Source: Methylomonas rhizoryzae
GTDB taxonomy: Bacteria; Pseudomonadota; Gammaproteobacteria; Methylococcales; Methylomonadaceae
Reading direction: 5' to 3'
DNA: 64,000 nt
Assembly: GCF_008632455.1 (NCBI RefSeq)
Contig: NZ_CP043929.1
Span: 3,658,001 to 3,722,000 of the forward strand
Made by a program: the position numbers and the translations under genes. The notes beneath the pieces were generated by a model. The model made no database searches and was not told where the DNA came from. It was given only the letters and a program-made list of their open reading frames with translations. Below are positions 8,540-17,379 of the stretch, piece by piece (the stretch's first letter is position 1; each line of letters begins with the position of its first letter).

Positions 8540-8972
8540 CTTGCAATCTGACCGCCAACACGTCGCATTTAGCGTGGTGCAACACGCCGTTGGCGGTCGA
8601 ACCTAACAATAAGGCCAAACCATGGCGACCGTGCGAACCGACGACGATCAAATCGACCGCATTTTCCTCGGCGACCCGCACGATCTCCAATTTCGGGCTG
8701 CCCAATTCCAGCCATTGCCGCTCGGCCGGCACCTCCAATTCGGTAGCTAGCGCGTTCAGCCGGGCTTTTGCCGCATCCATCCATTCCTGGGTCATGTCCA
8801 CATCGAAAGGTATCGGCCCGTAAGCGGCATCGGTCACCGGCAGGTTTTCCACCACGTGCACGATGCAAAGTTCCGCCTGATTTTGCAGAGCCAACTGTCG
8901 TGCTTTTTCCGTCACCGCTTTACCGTGATCGGAGAAGTCCACCGCCAATAACACGCGTTTATATAAATTCAT
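8532..8972 (-). CDS. Universal stress protein, UspA family
   Basis: The 146-residue protein has the UspA alpha/beta fold pattern: KRVLLAVDFSDHGKAVTEKA at the start, CIVHVVE for the second strand, and the ATP-binding signature VVGSHGRHGLALLLGSTANGV near the end (G-2x-G-9x-G-S/T). Nucleotide-binding Usp proteins help survival under stress, though their targets are rarely known. It lies 7 bases after the upstream membrane-protein gene and overlaps cobU. Confidence 0.93.
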   Translation of the reverse strand: MNLYKRVLLAVDFSDHGKAVTEKARQLALQNQAELCIVHVVENLPVTDAAYGPIPFDVDMTQEWMDAAKARLNALATELEVPAERQWLELGSPKLEIVRVAEENAVDLIVVGSHGRHGLALLLGSTANGVLHHAKCDVLAVRLQDD

Positions 8973-8979
8973 AAATACC

Positions 8980-9492
8980 TCATTGCGTAGCGCCTGAAAT
9001 TTCCGGAAACAATGCCGTCATGATTTGCGACGACAGCATCATGTATAGCAAGGCCAGCCCCAATCCGAAAAACAACGATCTGTCCAAAGCATGACGAATG
9101 ATATGTCCGCTGGCCAACCAGTGCCACAACACTAAACCCAGCATCGAAAAATAGGCCAAATTGTTGGCGTGCGTATTCAAGGTGGCGACGGCCGGCAAGG
9201 CGCAGAAACTGATCACGCTATCCACGCCTAACATCGCCGCGAAGGTTTGCGGAAAGCGGGCCGGCTTACCCGAAAAAAACAGCAAGGGCCAGCAAAAACC
9301 GGCGATTAACAGAAAATCCACGCCAATTTGCAACACCGCGCCGGCCGTTGCGCCATTTAACAATAAAACCAAATAGTTAATCGCTATATAAACCGGTATC
9401 ACTAGTTTCAACACCAGCGGCGAGGCCGGAACGTCTTGCGGCCCTAGCCGAAAAATGGCGATTTGAAAGAACAGTTGCGCCAACTCGTACAT
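8980..9492 (-). CDS. Multi-pass membrane protein, function unknown
   Basis: The 170-residue product has about four to five hydrophobic helices (roughly residues 28-50, 55-72, 85-105, 115-130 and 138-160) and few charged residues, so it is an inner-membrane protein. I do not recognise a family; a distant Yip1-like arrangement is possible but unsupported. It starts 3 bases after the ABC-F gene and ends 7 bases before the stress-protein gene. Confidence 0.75.
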   Translation of the reverse strand: MYELAQLFFQIAIFRLGPQDVPASPLVLKLVIPVYIAINYLVLLLNGATAGAVLQIGVDFLLIAGFCWPLLFFSGKPARFPQTFAAMLGVDSVISFCALPAVATLNTHANNLAYFSMLGLVLWHWLASGHIIRHALDRSLFFGLGLALLYMMLSSQIMTALFPEISGATQ

Positions 9493-9495
9493 GTG

Positions 9496-11388
9496 TCACT
9501 CCGCTTGCGATAAATTTTCCTCTGCCGTCATCCAATCCAGTTCCGCTTGTTCCAGCGCGCTGTCGACTTGGTTCTTTCGGCTGAGCAATTGTTTTAATTT
9601 TTCTTTATTCTCGTCGCTGTACAGCGCGGGTTCGGCCAATTCCACTTCCAAAGATTGTTGTTCCCGGTGGTATTTTTCCACGGCGGCTTCGGCTTTTTTA
9701 ACCGCATCCGTCAAAGGTTTCAAACGTTGCCGCCGCTCGGCGTCCTGCTTGCGTTGGTCTTTGCGCGACACGGGATTGTCGCTGCTGCCGTCTGCCTGTT
9801 CCGGTGTCGGCGCACTGCGTTTTTGTTCGGCTAACCACTGTTTGTAGTCGTCCAAATCGCCGTCGAAAGGCGTCAGTTTACCGTTGGCTACCAGAAGCAG
9901 CGTATCGGTTACCGAACGCAGCAAATGCCTGTCGTGCGATACCACCAACAATGCGCCTTCATAGTCCTGCAAAGCGACCGTCAAGGCATGGCGCATCTCC
10001 AAATCCAGATGGTTGGTCGGCTCGTCCAACAGCAGCAGATTGGGATTCTGATAAACCAACATCGCCAGCACCAAGCGGGCTTTTTCTCCACCCGAAAACG
10101 GCCCGACCGGATCGTTGACCTTATCGCCGCGAAAATCGAATCCGCCTAAAAAATTGCGCAAATCCTTTTCGGTCGCCTGTTTATCCAATTGCTGCAAATG
10201 CCATAATGGAGTTTGGTCCAAGCGCAGCAATTCCAATTGATGTTGGGCGAAATAACCGATGTTCAGATCCTGCGCAATAAGCAGTTGCCCGGACAACGGC
10301 GGCATTTGCCCTGACAGCACCTTGATCAAGCTGGATTTGCCCGCACCGTTCGGCCCCAACAAGCCTATGCGGTCGCCCGGCGAAATCGACAAGCCGGCGT
10401 TGTCGATGACCACTTTTCCGGGATAACCGATTGCCGCTTGCTCCAGTTTCAACAAAGGATTCGGCATTTTTCGCGGCGGCGGAAACGCAAAGTTGAACGG
10501 CGAATCGACGTGGGCCTGGGCGATCAACTCCATGCGCTCCAACGCCTTGATGCGGCTTTGCGCCTGCCTGGCTTTGGTTGCCTTGGCCCGGAACCGGTCG
10601 ACAAAGCTTTGCATGTGGGCGATTTCTCGTTGCTGTTTTTCGAACGCCGCTTGTTGTTGCGCCAATTTTTCCGCCCGCATCCGCTCGAAAGCCGAATAAT
10701 TGCCGGTATAAATGTCCGCTCGGTTCTGCTCGATATGAATGATGTGGTCGGTAATCGCATCCAAAAAATCGCGGTCGTGGGAAATCAGCAGCAAGGTACC
10801 GGGATATTTGACCAACCAATCCTGCAAAAACATCACCGCATCCAAATCCAAATGGTTGGTCGGCTCGTCCAACAGCAAAACGTCGGATCGGCACATCAGG
10901 GCTTGCGCCAAATTCAAACGCATCCGCCAACCGCCGGAGAACGAGCTGACCGGCCTAGCTTCCTGCTCGGTGCAAAAGCCCAAGCCGTTCAGCAAACGCG
11001 AAGCGCGGGCTTGCGCGCTATAGCCGTCGGCCTGTTCCAATGCAACGTGCAATTCGGCCACGCGTATGCCGTCGTGTGCCTGCTCGGCTTCGTCGAGCTG
11101 CCGCTGCAGACGGCGTAATTCACGATCGCCGTCCAACACATAATCGATAGCCGAAACCGGCAGCGCCGGCGTTTCTTGCGCCACGTGGGCTATTTCCAAA
11201 TTGGGCGGCATGGAAAACTCACCGGCGTCGGCCTGCAATTCATGCCGCAGTAGCGCGAAAAAACTGGATTTTCCGGCGCCGTTTGCCCCGGTCAAACCGA
11301 CTTTTTGGCCGCTATGAATGGTAAATGACGCGCCATCGAACAGTAAACGGCTACCCCGGCGAATGGCGATGTTTTTGAAATTGAGCAT
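9496..11388 (-). CDS. ABC-F family ATPase (YheS/Uup-like)
   Basis: Two ABC ATPase domains lie in one soluble chain with no membrane domain. Walker A motifs are GANGAGKSSFFALL and GPNGAGKSSLIKVL; signatures are SSFSGGWRMRLNLA and GPFSGGEKARLVLA; both Walker B regions read LLLLDEPTNHLDL. An inter-domain linker rich in R, A, Q and K (about 235-300) and a C-terminal coiled coil match YheS-type ABC-F proteins, which act on the ribosome. The frame can be read back to a TTG at 11418, but family members start at the LNFKNIAIRRG strand, so I choose the ATG at 11388. Confidence 0.92.
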   Translation of the reverse strand: MLNFKNIAIRRGSRLLFDGASFTIHSGQKVGLTGANGAGKSSFFALLRHELQADAGEFSMPPNLEIAHVAQETPALPVSAIDYVLDGDRELRRLQRQLDEAEQAHDGIRVAELHVALEQADGYSAQARASRLLNGLGFCTEQEARPVSSFSGGWRMRLNLAQALMCRSDVLLLDEPTNHLDLDAVMFLQDWLVKYPGTLLLISHDRDFLDAITDHIIHIEQNRADIYTGNYSAFERMRAEKLAQQQAAFEKQQREIAHMQSFVDRFRAKATKARQAQSRIKALERMELIAQAHVDSPFNFAFPPPRKMPNPLLKLEQAAIGYPGKVVIDNAGLSISPGDRIGLLGPNGAGKSSLIKVLSGQMPPLSGQLLIAQDLNIGYFAQHQLELLRLDQTPLWHLQQLDKQATEKDLRNFLGGFDFRGDKVNDPVGPFSGGEKARLVLAMLVYQNPNLLLLDEPTNHLDLEMRHALTVALQDYEGALLVVSHDRHLLRSVTDTLLLVANGKLTPFDGDLDDYKQWLAEQKRSAPTPEQADGSSDNPVSRKDQRKQDAERRQRLKPLTDAVKKAEAAVEKYHREQQSLEVELAEPALYSDENKEKLKQLLSRKNQVDSALEQAELDWMTAEENLSQAE

Positions 11389-11923
11389 TTGAACGGTGTC
11401 TAATAACAAATGAGGCAAAAAAGCCCGACAGATTTTATCGTGTGAACGGCAAGCTAACGAAGGAATTTGCGCTACACCGCCAAACCATTGCCGCCTAAGC
11501 AGGCCAAAACGCTACGCCGTCGCTTCAGTTGCCTTCTGCCCTGTTTACTCGGCTGCTCGCTCGCGCCATACCTGTTCTGCAAAAACAGGTATTCGACACA
11601 AACAACCCAGTCATTTCGGATTCAGGCATTTTGCCAATGATTGAAGTAAAATTAAGGGCTGCCTTGCTTACGGCGCGGATCGAAAAAGCGATTTAAGCAA
11701 ACCCTTGTAACAAGGGCATCGCCCAAGCCGTTTTTATGCTTTTCCGGAGCTAGCAAAGCTTACCGCTCAGTCTTGTTTCGTCAGTTATCTATCACTTCGC
11801 ATTACAGCTTCCAGCGCGTCCAGGGTGCTTAACCCGATTACGTTATGGCAAAGGCGCAGGGACAGTGTCGACAGCGAATCGTATTACTGGGATTTTCCGT
11901 CGCACCGTACCTAAGAGGTTCTT
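11389..11923. other. Intergenic region with small inverted repeats
   Basis: No coding potential is evident between the leftward ABC-F gene and the rightward desaturase. Two short hairpins are visible: acctgtt/aacaggt (11570-11590) and cccttgt/acaaggg (11702-11716). The region must hold the divergent promoters for both flanking genes, but I could not pick boxes confidently. No B12-box or riboswitch core was recognised ahead of the cobalamin run. Confidence 0.5.
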
Positions 11924-13054
11924 TTGAGTTTATCTTGTTACCAAACCGTCGATCGCGAGCAACTTGCCAAAGACATCAAACAACTCTATCGACAAGCCCA
12001 GACCGACACGGGGCCTGAAGATTTCCGCCACATGAAGAGGATGGAACGCTGGGGCCAGGCCTGTTCGCTACTCGGCTACGCCACGGCCTGGATTGCACCG
12101 AATCCGCTATCGGCGCTGTTGATCAGCCAGGGCAGTTTTGCCCGCTGGACCCAGGTGGCGCATCCGATCCAGCATCGCGGCTACGACAAAATCAAGCAAG
12201 CCGAGCCGCGCTATAAAAGCAAGGGCTTTGCCAAGGGTTGGCGCCGATTTGTAGACTGGCCGGACTGGATGACGCCGGCTGGCTGGCACCACGAACACGA
12301 CGTTCTGCACCACTACCGCTTGGGCGAAACCGCCGATCCCAATAACGCTCAACACAATATGGAATGGCTGCGCCAATCCGGCTTGCCGATGTGGCTGCGG
12401 TACGCCATTGTTGCGCTGTTTTCCGGGGTTTGGAAGCTGAGCTATTACACGCCGCGTACCCACAAGGAATTGCGTCTGGAACAAGCCCGCCATCAGCATC
12501 AACCGGCCCCGAAGATGACCCGGCTAGGCGCCTGGAGCCTGTTCACCTCGCAAGGTCGCGGCCTGTGGCTGCAAAGCGTATTGCCTTACACGGCGTATCG
12601 CTTCCTGTTGCTACCGGCGCTGTTTCTACCGCTAGGCACGGTGGCCGCTACCAGCGTATTGCTGAATTCCCTCCTGGCGGAAGTGCTCACCAACATGCAT
12701 ACCTTTCTGGTGATGATCCCCAACCACGCCGGCGACGACGTCATGGGCTTCGACGAAAAAGCGCACTGCAAAGGCGAGTTCTATCTGCGGCAAATTCTGG
12801 GTTCGGTCAATTACCCGACCGGTTCCAACGCCAACGATTTTCTATACGGCTGGCTGAACTACCAGATCGAGCACCACCTGTGGCCGGATCTGCCCTTAAG
12901 CCAATATCAAAAGCTGCAACCGCAGGTCAAAGCCCTGTGTGCCCGTCACGGCATCCCCTATTGCCAGGATTCGGTATTCAAACGCTTGTTAAAGGCGGTG
13001 GACATCATGGTCGGCAAGACCTCGATGCTGAAACCGGCGCAGGCGCAGGCTTGA
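11924..13054 (+). CDS. Membrane fatty-acid desaturase family protein
   Basis: The 376-residue protein carries the histidine boxes of integral-membrane di-iron desaturases: HPIQHRGYD, WHHEHDVLHHYR and YQIEHHLWPDL near the C-terminus, separated by hydrophobic segments such as the stretch after TAYRFLLLPALF. These enzymes insert double bonds or hydroxylate acyl chains using O2; substrate and position cannot be read here. The start is a TTG preceded by an AAGAGG ribosome site; no ATG fits the conserved N-terminus. It stands alone in a 535-base/330-base intergenic setting. Confidence 0.85.
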   Translation: MSLSCYQTVDREQLAKDIKQLYRQAQTDTGPEDFRHMKRMERWGQACSLLGYATAWIAPNPLSALLISQGSFARWTQVAHPIQHRGYDKIKQAEPRYKSKGFAKGWRRFVDWPDWMTPAGWHHEHDVLHHYRLGETADPNNAQHNMEWLRQSGLPMWLRYAIVALFSGVWKLSYYTPRTHKELRLEQARHQHQPAPKMTRLGAWSLFTSQGRGLWLQSVLPYTAYRFLLLPALFLPLGTVAATSVLLNSLLAEVLTNMHTFLVMIPNHAGDDVMGFDEKAHCKGEFYLRQILGSVNYPTGSNANDFLYGWLNYQIEHHLWPDLPLSQYQKLQPQVKALCARHGIPYCQDSVFKRLLKAVDIMVGKTSMLKPAQAQA

Positions 13055-13332
13055 CCTTCTCCGGTTAATCAAAGCCATGGCCTCGCTGTTATCGGGCAGA
13101 CCTTGTCAGGCTGTTATGGGCACATGGCTTTTATCCACGGCAGCGAACGCTTGATCGGACGCCGGCATACGCTGTTGAAATCGTAGCAATTTGACGATCG
13201 ATTGGCATACTGTGCTTGATTAGGGCTTTAATCCTGAGGTAACGGCTAAAACCTCCGGACCAAACAAAAGTACCAATGACATTTAGCCAGCAGATGGGTG
13301 CAAAGAGTTTACGGACCGCACCGATCACGAAC

Positions 13333-13359
13333 GATGCGGCGCACGTCGTTTAACGCATC
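13333..13359. repeat. REP-like inverted repeat in a 330-bp gene-free stretch
   Basis: Arms gatgcg and cgcatc flank a GC-rich centre, followed by ctac. This type of taggrtgcgtta...cgcatc sequence resembles dispersed palindromic repeats common in gammaproteobacteria. The rest of 13055-13385 shows no convincing gene; an open frame at 13131-13328 (minus) lacks a ribosome site or a recognisable protein. Confidence 0.4.
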
Positions 13360-13385
13360 CTACCGGACTAGCCCCGGGTTATAGG

Positions 13386-14243
13386 TCATAGATTTTCAAA
13401 CCAAGCCGTATCAATGCTGACGCGCTCGACGAGTTGGGTTTTGACCCCTAGCGCCAACTCTTTAAGTTTCTCTGCAAGTTCGTCGCCATCGACAAGATCA
13501 ATTGGCGGCGCACCGTCTCGTGTAGCTTCTTTTACAGCAGCGGGAGTGAAAGAACCCGTTGTAATAAACAAGCCCTTATCAGCACGCCCAACCATCGCGC
13601 CACGAAAATCACGAACCTCTCCGGCGGCAACAGAGCCCTTGTAACGCTTGCACTGGAAGAGAACGTGAAAGCTCATAAAACCGTGGATACGAGCAATGCC
13701 CTTCCCGTCAATTCCACCATCGCCCGTGCGGCCTGTTACTTCAACATGAATAAACCCAGACTCTCGCAAGATGCGCTGAACCAGCCGCTCAAAACCAGCA
13801 GGGTCCAGCTTTTGAGTAAGAACGGCTGAGAGCTGGTCTTTCCACCTTTCTTCTTCGGACAATTCCCGGGCGGTTTCGTCAGGCGGTCGCTTTTTCGGGG
13901 CATCCTTTTTGTCGAGAGCGCGAACAAAGCGGACAACCTCTGCGGAATCTAAGGCTTCAAGAGTCTTTGCTTTTTCAGTTAGCGACCAGACACCACGACT
14001 TGAGTTTTCAAGCAATCCGTACTTCCTAAGGTACGTTCTTGCCCAAGCAAGTCGATATCCAACTTCCGTTTGGCTGCTTTTTTCGGGGTCGTGAAGTTGT
14101 GCCAGGATTTCCTCCGGCAGTCCAGTAATCTCCACGGTCTTAGCGTAAATCTCTTCAATAGCTCCTGAACCACCGAGCTTCCGCAGCGCCTCCAGAAGCG
14201 GGTTCATCAGATCGTCAAATGTTGGGAGCGAAGTCATAGGCAT
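13386..14243 (-). CDS. mrr: Mrr-type type IV restriction endonuclease
   Basis: The N-terminal half (residues 1-95) is the winged-helix Mrr_N domain: FDDLMNPLLEALRKLGGSGA, with GYRLAWARTYLRKYGLLENS. The C-terminal half is the Mrr catalytic domain of the PD-(D/E)xK type, with the TGRTGDGGIDGKG loop, the VLFQCKRYKG strand (Q-x-K) and GLFITTGSFTPAA. Mrr enzymes cut methylated foreign DNA. I place the start at 14243 (285 residues); the frame is open to 14390 but upstream residues look non-coding. It lies 19 bases after an attC-like site. AT content is higher than in flanking genes, suggesting acquisition. Confidence 0.88.
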   Translation of the reverse strand: MPMTSLPTFDDLMNPLLEALRKLGGSGAIEEIYAKTVEITGLPEEILAQLHDPEKSSQTEVGYRLAWARTYLRKYGLLENSSRGVWSLTEKAKTLEALDSAEVVRFVRALDKKDAPKKRPPDETARELSEEERWKDQLSAVLTQKLDPAGFERLVQRILRESGFIHVEVTGRTGDGGIDGKGIARIHGFMSFHVLFQCKRYKGSVAAGEVRDFRGAMVGRADKGLFITTGSFTPAAVKEATRDGAPPIDLVDGDELAEKLKELALGVKTQLVERVSIDTAWFENL

Positions 14244-14261
14244 AGTGTTGTCAATGGTGAC

Positions 14262-14324
14262 GTATAACGCCAAGTTAAGCGGTGTACAAAGCGGGGTGTC
14301 TGTGTTGAACGCCTTCTTATGTGT
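14262..14324 (-). repeat. attC-like integron recombination site
   Basis: Read on the minus strand, the segment begins cataagaaggcgttcaac and ends cgcttaacttggcgttatac. This has the layout of a 59-base element: R''-spacer-L'' on the left and L'-spacer-R' on the right. The right end (cttaact..gcgtta) closely resembles classical attC ends. It starts 4 bases after the HNH frame's stop and ends 18 bases before the Mrr start, the expected cassette position. The R'' core is imperfect and the L arms pair only partly, so it may be a decayed site. Confidence 0.5.
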
Positions 14325-14328
14325 GAAT

Positions 14329-14645
14329 TTACAAGCCGCTGTCGATGGCTGACTTAACGATAGGCGCCACTGTAGCCAAGCCAATTCCACGAGTTAAGCA
14401 GTATTTCGACTGTGCAGCCAAACCGATAACTGCTTTTGGCCCTTGCTGGCGTTGCAGCCGCAGCAACACAGGGCAATATTCTCTCGGGTAACAATTTTGG
14501 CATCGTTGATTATGTGCTCCCAACTAGCCGCCGACCTCCGAGACACCTTAGCTGGCGTGAACACGACACCGCAATAGACACACGCCTTGTTTCTTTCACG
14601 TACTTCGTTTTCGAGCCAGTCAGGAATATTCCATTTATTGGCCAT
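14329..14645 (-). pseudogene. HNH endonuclease with a frameshift near its end
   Basis: From the ATG at 14645 the protein starts MANKWNIPDWLENEVRERNK and shows an HNH nuclease: CVYCG zinc pair, SWEHIINDAK with the catalytic His, ENIALCCCGCNASKG with the second Cys pair and Asn. The frame stops at 14394 after WLHSRNTA. In the -1 frame the sequence continues KYCLTRGIGLATVAPIVKSA to a stop at 14329, the expected family tail (SxYC...GI...V..VVK). One base therefore appears lost around 14405-14412. The catalytic core is intact, so a shortened 83-residue protein might still be made. Confidence 0.7.
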
Positions 14646-14996
14646 GCTAGGACTCGCCAAATTAACGGATAAGGAATTAGATCGTTTCCGTATATGTACC
14701 GATAAATACTGCTCGAAACGATATCCCATTGATCGGCATATTGGTACCTTTTCTGTATGTCATCGGCGGTCAGCGGATGTGACCGGTAACATCAAATCGC
14801 AGCCATTGAATCACTTCGAGCGCCGGGCCGCAACGGGGTCGATTTCTCCACGCTTCCGCCGCAGCGCCAAACTATCCATCGTTTTTGTTTGTAGCGCGTA
14901 AAAACGAGATGATCGTTGACTTGGATTCCAACGGGTTTTGCCTGCGCCAATTAATATTTCGGCTCAGGCAAATTCAATCCCAAAAGCAAAGGGCGC
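14646..14996. other. Gene-free stretch between HNH relic and helicase
   Basis: No frame here has a ribosome site and protein character that I trust. The segment is AT-richer near 14650-14760 and may include remains of the leader of the HNH cassette. No terminator or tRNA was recognised. Confidence 0.4.
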
Positions 14997-16184
14997 TTAT
15001 TTTCCGGCGGAACTCGGCCGAACGGGCATCGCTTCCGCAGGAGCAGCGGGGGCAGCAGCGGCAATCGAGCCGAAGGCGATTTTATTACCGATCAGTTTTT
15101 CCACTTGCCGTAAGGCACTGCGTTCATCGGCGGAAACCAGGGAAACGGCAAGGCCGCTCAGCCCCGCCCTGCCGGTGCGGCCGATGCGGTGCACATAGTC
15201 GGCCGAGGAGCGCGGTAGTTCGAAATTGACCACGTGCGGCAGCTTGGCGATGTCGATGCCGCGTGCCGCCACATCGGTGGCAACCAATACCCGAATGTCT
15301 CCGGCCTTGAAATCGGCCAAGGCGCTGGTGCGAGCTCCCTGGCTTTTATTGCCGTGAATGGCCTTGGCACTGATCTGCACGGCGTTCAATTTCTCGGTCA
15401 AGCGGTTGGCATTATGCTTGGTGCTGGTAAAAACCAACACTTGCCGCCAGTCGTTACTTTTAATCAAATGTGCCAAAACTCCAGCTTTAGCGGGTTTTTC
15501 CACGGCGTAGGCAATTTGTTCGACACTGTCGGCGGCGGCGTTTTCAGCCGCGATTTCGACTTGCAGCGGATTGCGCAGCAAGGTTTGCGCCAGTTGGCGA
15601 ATCTCGCCGGAAAAGGTGGCGGAGAACAACAGGTTCTGCCGGGTCTTAGGCAACAAGGCTAATATTTTGTTGATGTCGCGGATGAAACCCATGTCCAACA
15701 TGCGGTCCGCCTCATCCAACACCAATATTTCAACCTGATTCAGCTTGACGGCATTCTGGCCGACCAGATCGAGCAAGCGGCCTGGCGTCGCGGTCAGGAT
15801 GTCGACGCCACCGCGCAAACGCAGCATCTGCGGATTGATTTTGACCCCGCCGAACACAACGTCCGATTTCAGCCGCGGTTGTTGATGGACGCCGTACTTG
15901 ACGACCGACTCGGCTACTTGCGCCGCCAATTCGCGGGTTGGCGTCAATATCAGCGCCCTGACCGGCCGATTGCGGCCGGTACCGGGATTGGTCGTCAGAC
16001 GTTGCAAAATAGGTAAAGTAAAGCTGGCGGTTTTGCCGGTGCCGGTTTGTGCGGCGGCGAGCAGATCGCGACCGGATAACACCAGCGGGATAGCCTGTTG
16101 CTGGATCGGTGTTGGCGTACTGTAACCGGCTTCGCTAATGGCTCGCAACAAAGTCTCGGACAGACCGAGGGTGGAAAATGACAT
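14997..16184 (-). CDS. rhlE: DEAD-box RNA helicase, RhlE-like
   Basis: All helicase motifs are present in order: Q motif YSTPTPIQQQAIP, motif I AAQTGTGKTASF, Ia PTRELAAQ, II VLDEADRMLDMG, III LFSATFS, IV VLVFTSTKHNA, V ATDVAARGID and VI HRIGRTGRAG. RhlE-type helicases unwind structured RNA during ribosome assembly and decay. I choose the ATG at 16184 (MSFSTLGLSETLL), the usual RhlE start, rather than upstream codons. The short C-terminal tail lacks the long basic extension seen in some relatives. RRM and cold-shock genes nearby have related roles. Confidence 0.92.
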   Translation of the reverse strand: MSFSTLGLSETLLRAISEAGYSTPTPIQQQAIPLVLSGRDLLAAAQTGTGKTASFTLPILQRLTTNPGTGRNRPVRALILTPTRELAAQVAESVVKYGVHQQPRLKSDVVFGGVKINPQMLRLRGGVDILTATPGRLLDLVGQNAVKLNQVEILVLDEADRMLDMGFIRDINKILALLPKTRQNLLFSATFSGEIRQLAQTLLRNPLQVEIAAENAAADSVEQIAYAVEKPAKAGVLAHLIKSNDWRQVLVFTSTKHNANRLTEKLNAVQISAKAIHGNKSQGARTSALADFKAGDIRVLVATDVAARGIDIAKLPHVVNFELPRSSADYVHRIGRTGRAGLSGLAVSLVSADERSALRQVEKLIGNKIAFGSIAAAAPAAPAEAMPVRPSSAGK

Positions 16185-16317
16185 GAAAATCTCGATATTC
16201 GGGAGCGAAATCCCGATCAATGAAAGTTAGTCCCTAACGGGGATAACCGATAACCGGACGGCCTAATTCGCCTAATGTCCGGCATCGGACAACTGTTGCA
16301 GCAAATATCGCCTTAGC

Positions 16318-16581
16318 CTATCGACGTTTGCCTTGCTTGCCGGTGGCGTTTTCAAAACTGACTCTGAGCATGTTGCCGCCAAATTTGACGCCGCTCAGCT
16401 TAGCAATAGCAACTCTGGCTTCGTGGCCTTCCATGCCAATGTAACCAAAGCCACGGCATTTGCCGCTGAACATATCGATGACGAGTTCGATGGAATGCAC
16501 TTTGCCGAATTCCGAGAACAAGGCGGCGACGCTGGCTTCGGTCGCATCGCTAGGCAAGTTGCCGACAAATATTCTTTTCAA
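16318..16581 (-). CDS. Single-RRM RNA-binding protein
   Basis: The 87-residue protein is one RNA-recognition motif: RNP2 is RIFVGNLP at the N-terminus and RNP1 is KCRGFGYIGM around residues 41-50, followed by a basic tail ending GKQGKRR. Such small bacterial RRM proteins are often cold-induced and bind single-stranded RNA. It is adjacent to the RhlE-like helicase and a cold-shock protein, so a shared role in low-temperature RNA handling is plausible. Confidence 0.93.
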   Translation of the reverse strand: MKRIFVGNLPSDATEASVAALFSEFGKVHSIELVIDMFSGKCRGFGYIGMEGHEARVAIAKLSGVKFGGNMLRVSFENATGKQGKRR

Positions 16582-16919
16582 AATGTGTCCTGAGTGAGTG
16601 AAAAGGCGGTAGAAACGCTAACGTATTTAGCCAAACCCAAGTCTTGATAACAACAAAGACGATCAATTGGGTTAACTAAACGCAACGAACCACAATAATG
16701 GGCTAGGACAACCAAGCCGATACCGTCATGCTTTTGCAAAGCCGGTAATGATCGCTATGAAAGTCTTGACGAATGCGACGGTCCGGTCGCGGTATAGAAA
16801 TCGCTTTCACAAAGCCATCGCACATCTTCCAGAGGCTTGCCTTGACCATGAGCGCAAGCAAAAAGATAACGCTCAAACTCTGTTGGTTTTTATCGCTACG
16901 AAACGCTTTGCGTTTAGCG

Positions 16920-16952
16920 ACAGGTTGCGAGTAAATCTACTCGGCAACCTGT
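16920..16952. repeat. Strong hairpin downstream of the cold-shock gene
   Basis: Arms acaggttgcgagta and tactcggcaacctgt form a 14-bp stem with one bulged base and a 4-base loop. A second small palindrome (aaacgc/gcgttt) lies just to its left. On the minus strand this is 20 bases after the cold-shock stop and could end that transcript, though no T-run follows. The remainder of 16582-16971 shows no convincing gene. Confidence 0.5.
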
Positions 16953-16971
16953 AGAAATAGAAAAGGATCCG

Positions 16972-17184
16972 TTAAATCACTTTGACATTTTCAGCCTGCA
17001 AGCCTTTAGGGCCGCGGCCAATGCTGAATTCGACCCTTTGGTTTTCTTCCAGGGTTTTGTAACCGCCGGAATTCACGATGCTTCTGAAGTGAACGAAAAC
17101 ATCCGGGCCGGATTGTTGTTGAATAAAGCCGAAGCCTTTATCGGAGTTGAACCATTTAACGGTGCCGGTCGTAACTGTAGACAT
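16972..17184 (-). CDS. Cold-shock protein, CspA family
   Basis: The 70-residue OB-fold protein has TGTVKWFNSDKGFGFIQQ (RNP1) and DVFVHFRSI (RNP2), diagnostic of CspA-family RNA chaperones. It ends GPKGLQAENVKVI as usual. About 190 gene-free bases precede it on the minus strand, consistent with the long structured leader typical of cold-shock genes; no specific cold-shock box was identified. Confidence 0.96.
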   Translation of the reverse strand: MSTVTTGTVKWFNSDKGFGFIQQQSGPDVFVHFRSIVNSGGYKTLEENQRVEFSIGRGPKGLQAENVKVI

Positions 17185-17379
17185 AAGTAAGTCCTTGAAA
17201 AATAAAAAACGCGCCTAAAAGGCAAATGTAGCCGGTAAAATTGGAACTTACTTTATGAAATCAGAACGAGTTACAGCTTCGAGGGAAGTGGCGTCGAAAT
17301 GGGAATCAGCGGGGTAAATCTTAATTTTTAGAGCTTCTCTCAGTATGGTAGACCGATGACTGTATGTCAAGCTATATTT

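Noticed and set aside
10181..10930. 249-codon frame antisense-register within the ABC-F gene
   Set aside because: Same strand, other register, inside a well-supported ATPase; its composition is shadow-like.
11389..11923. Cobalamin riboswitch ahead of the B12 genes
   Set aside because: No B12-box core was seen here or in the small gaps of the run.
13131..13328. 65-codon minus-strand frame between desaturase and Mrr
   Set aside because: No ribosome site, no recognisable protein, and it overlaps the REP-like palindrome region edge.
13300..13390. Second attC site after the Mrr stop
   Set aside because: A gttaaac core-like heptamer exists, but the paired arms and length of an attC are missing; it fits a REP-like repeat better.
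16748..16954. 68-codon plus-strand frame near the cold-shock gene
   Set aside because: No ribosome site, and its end runs through the hairpin at 16920-16952.
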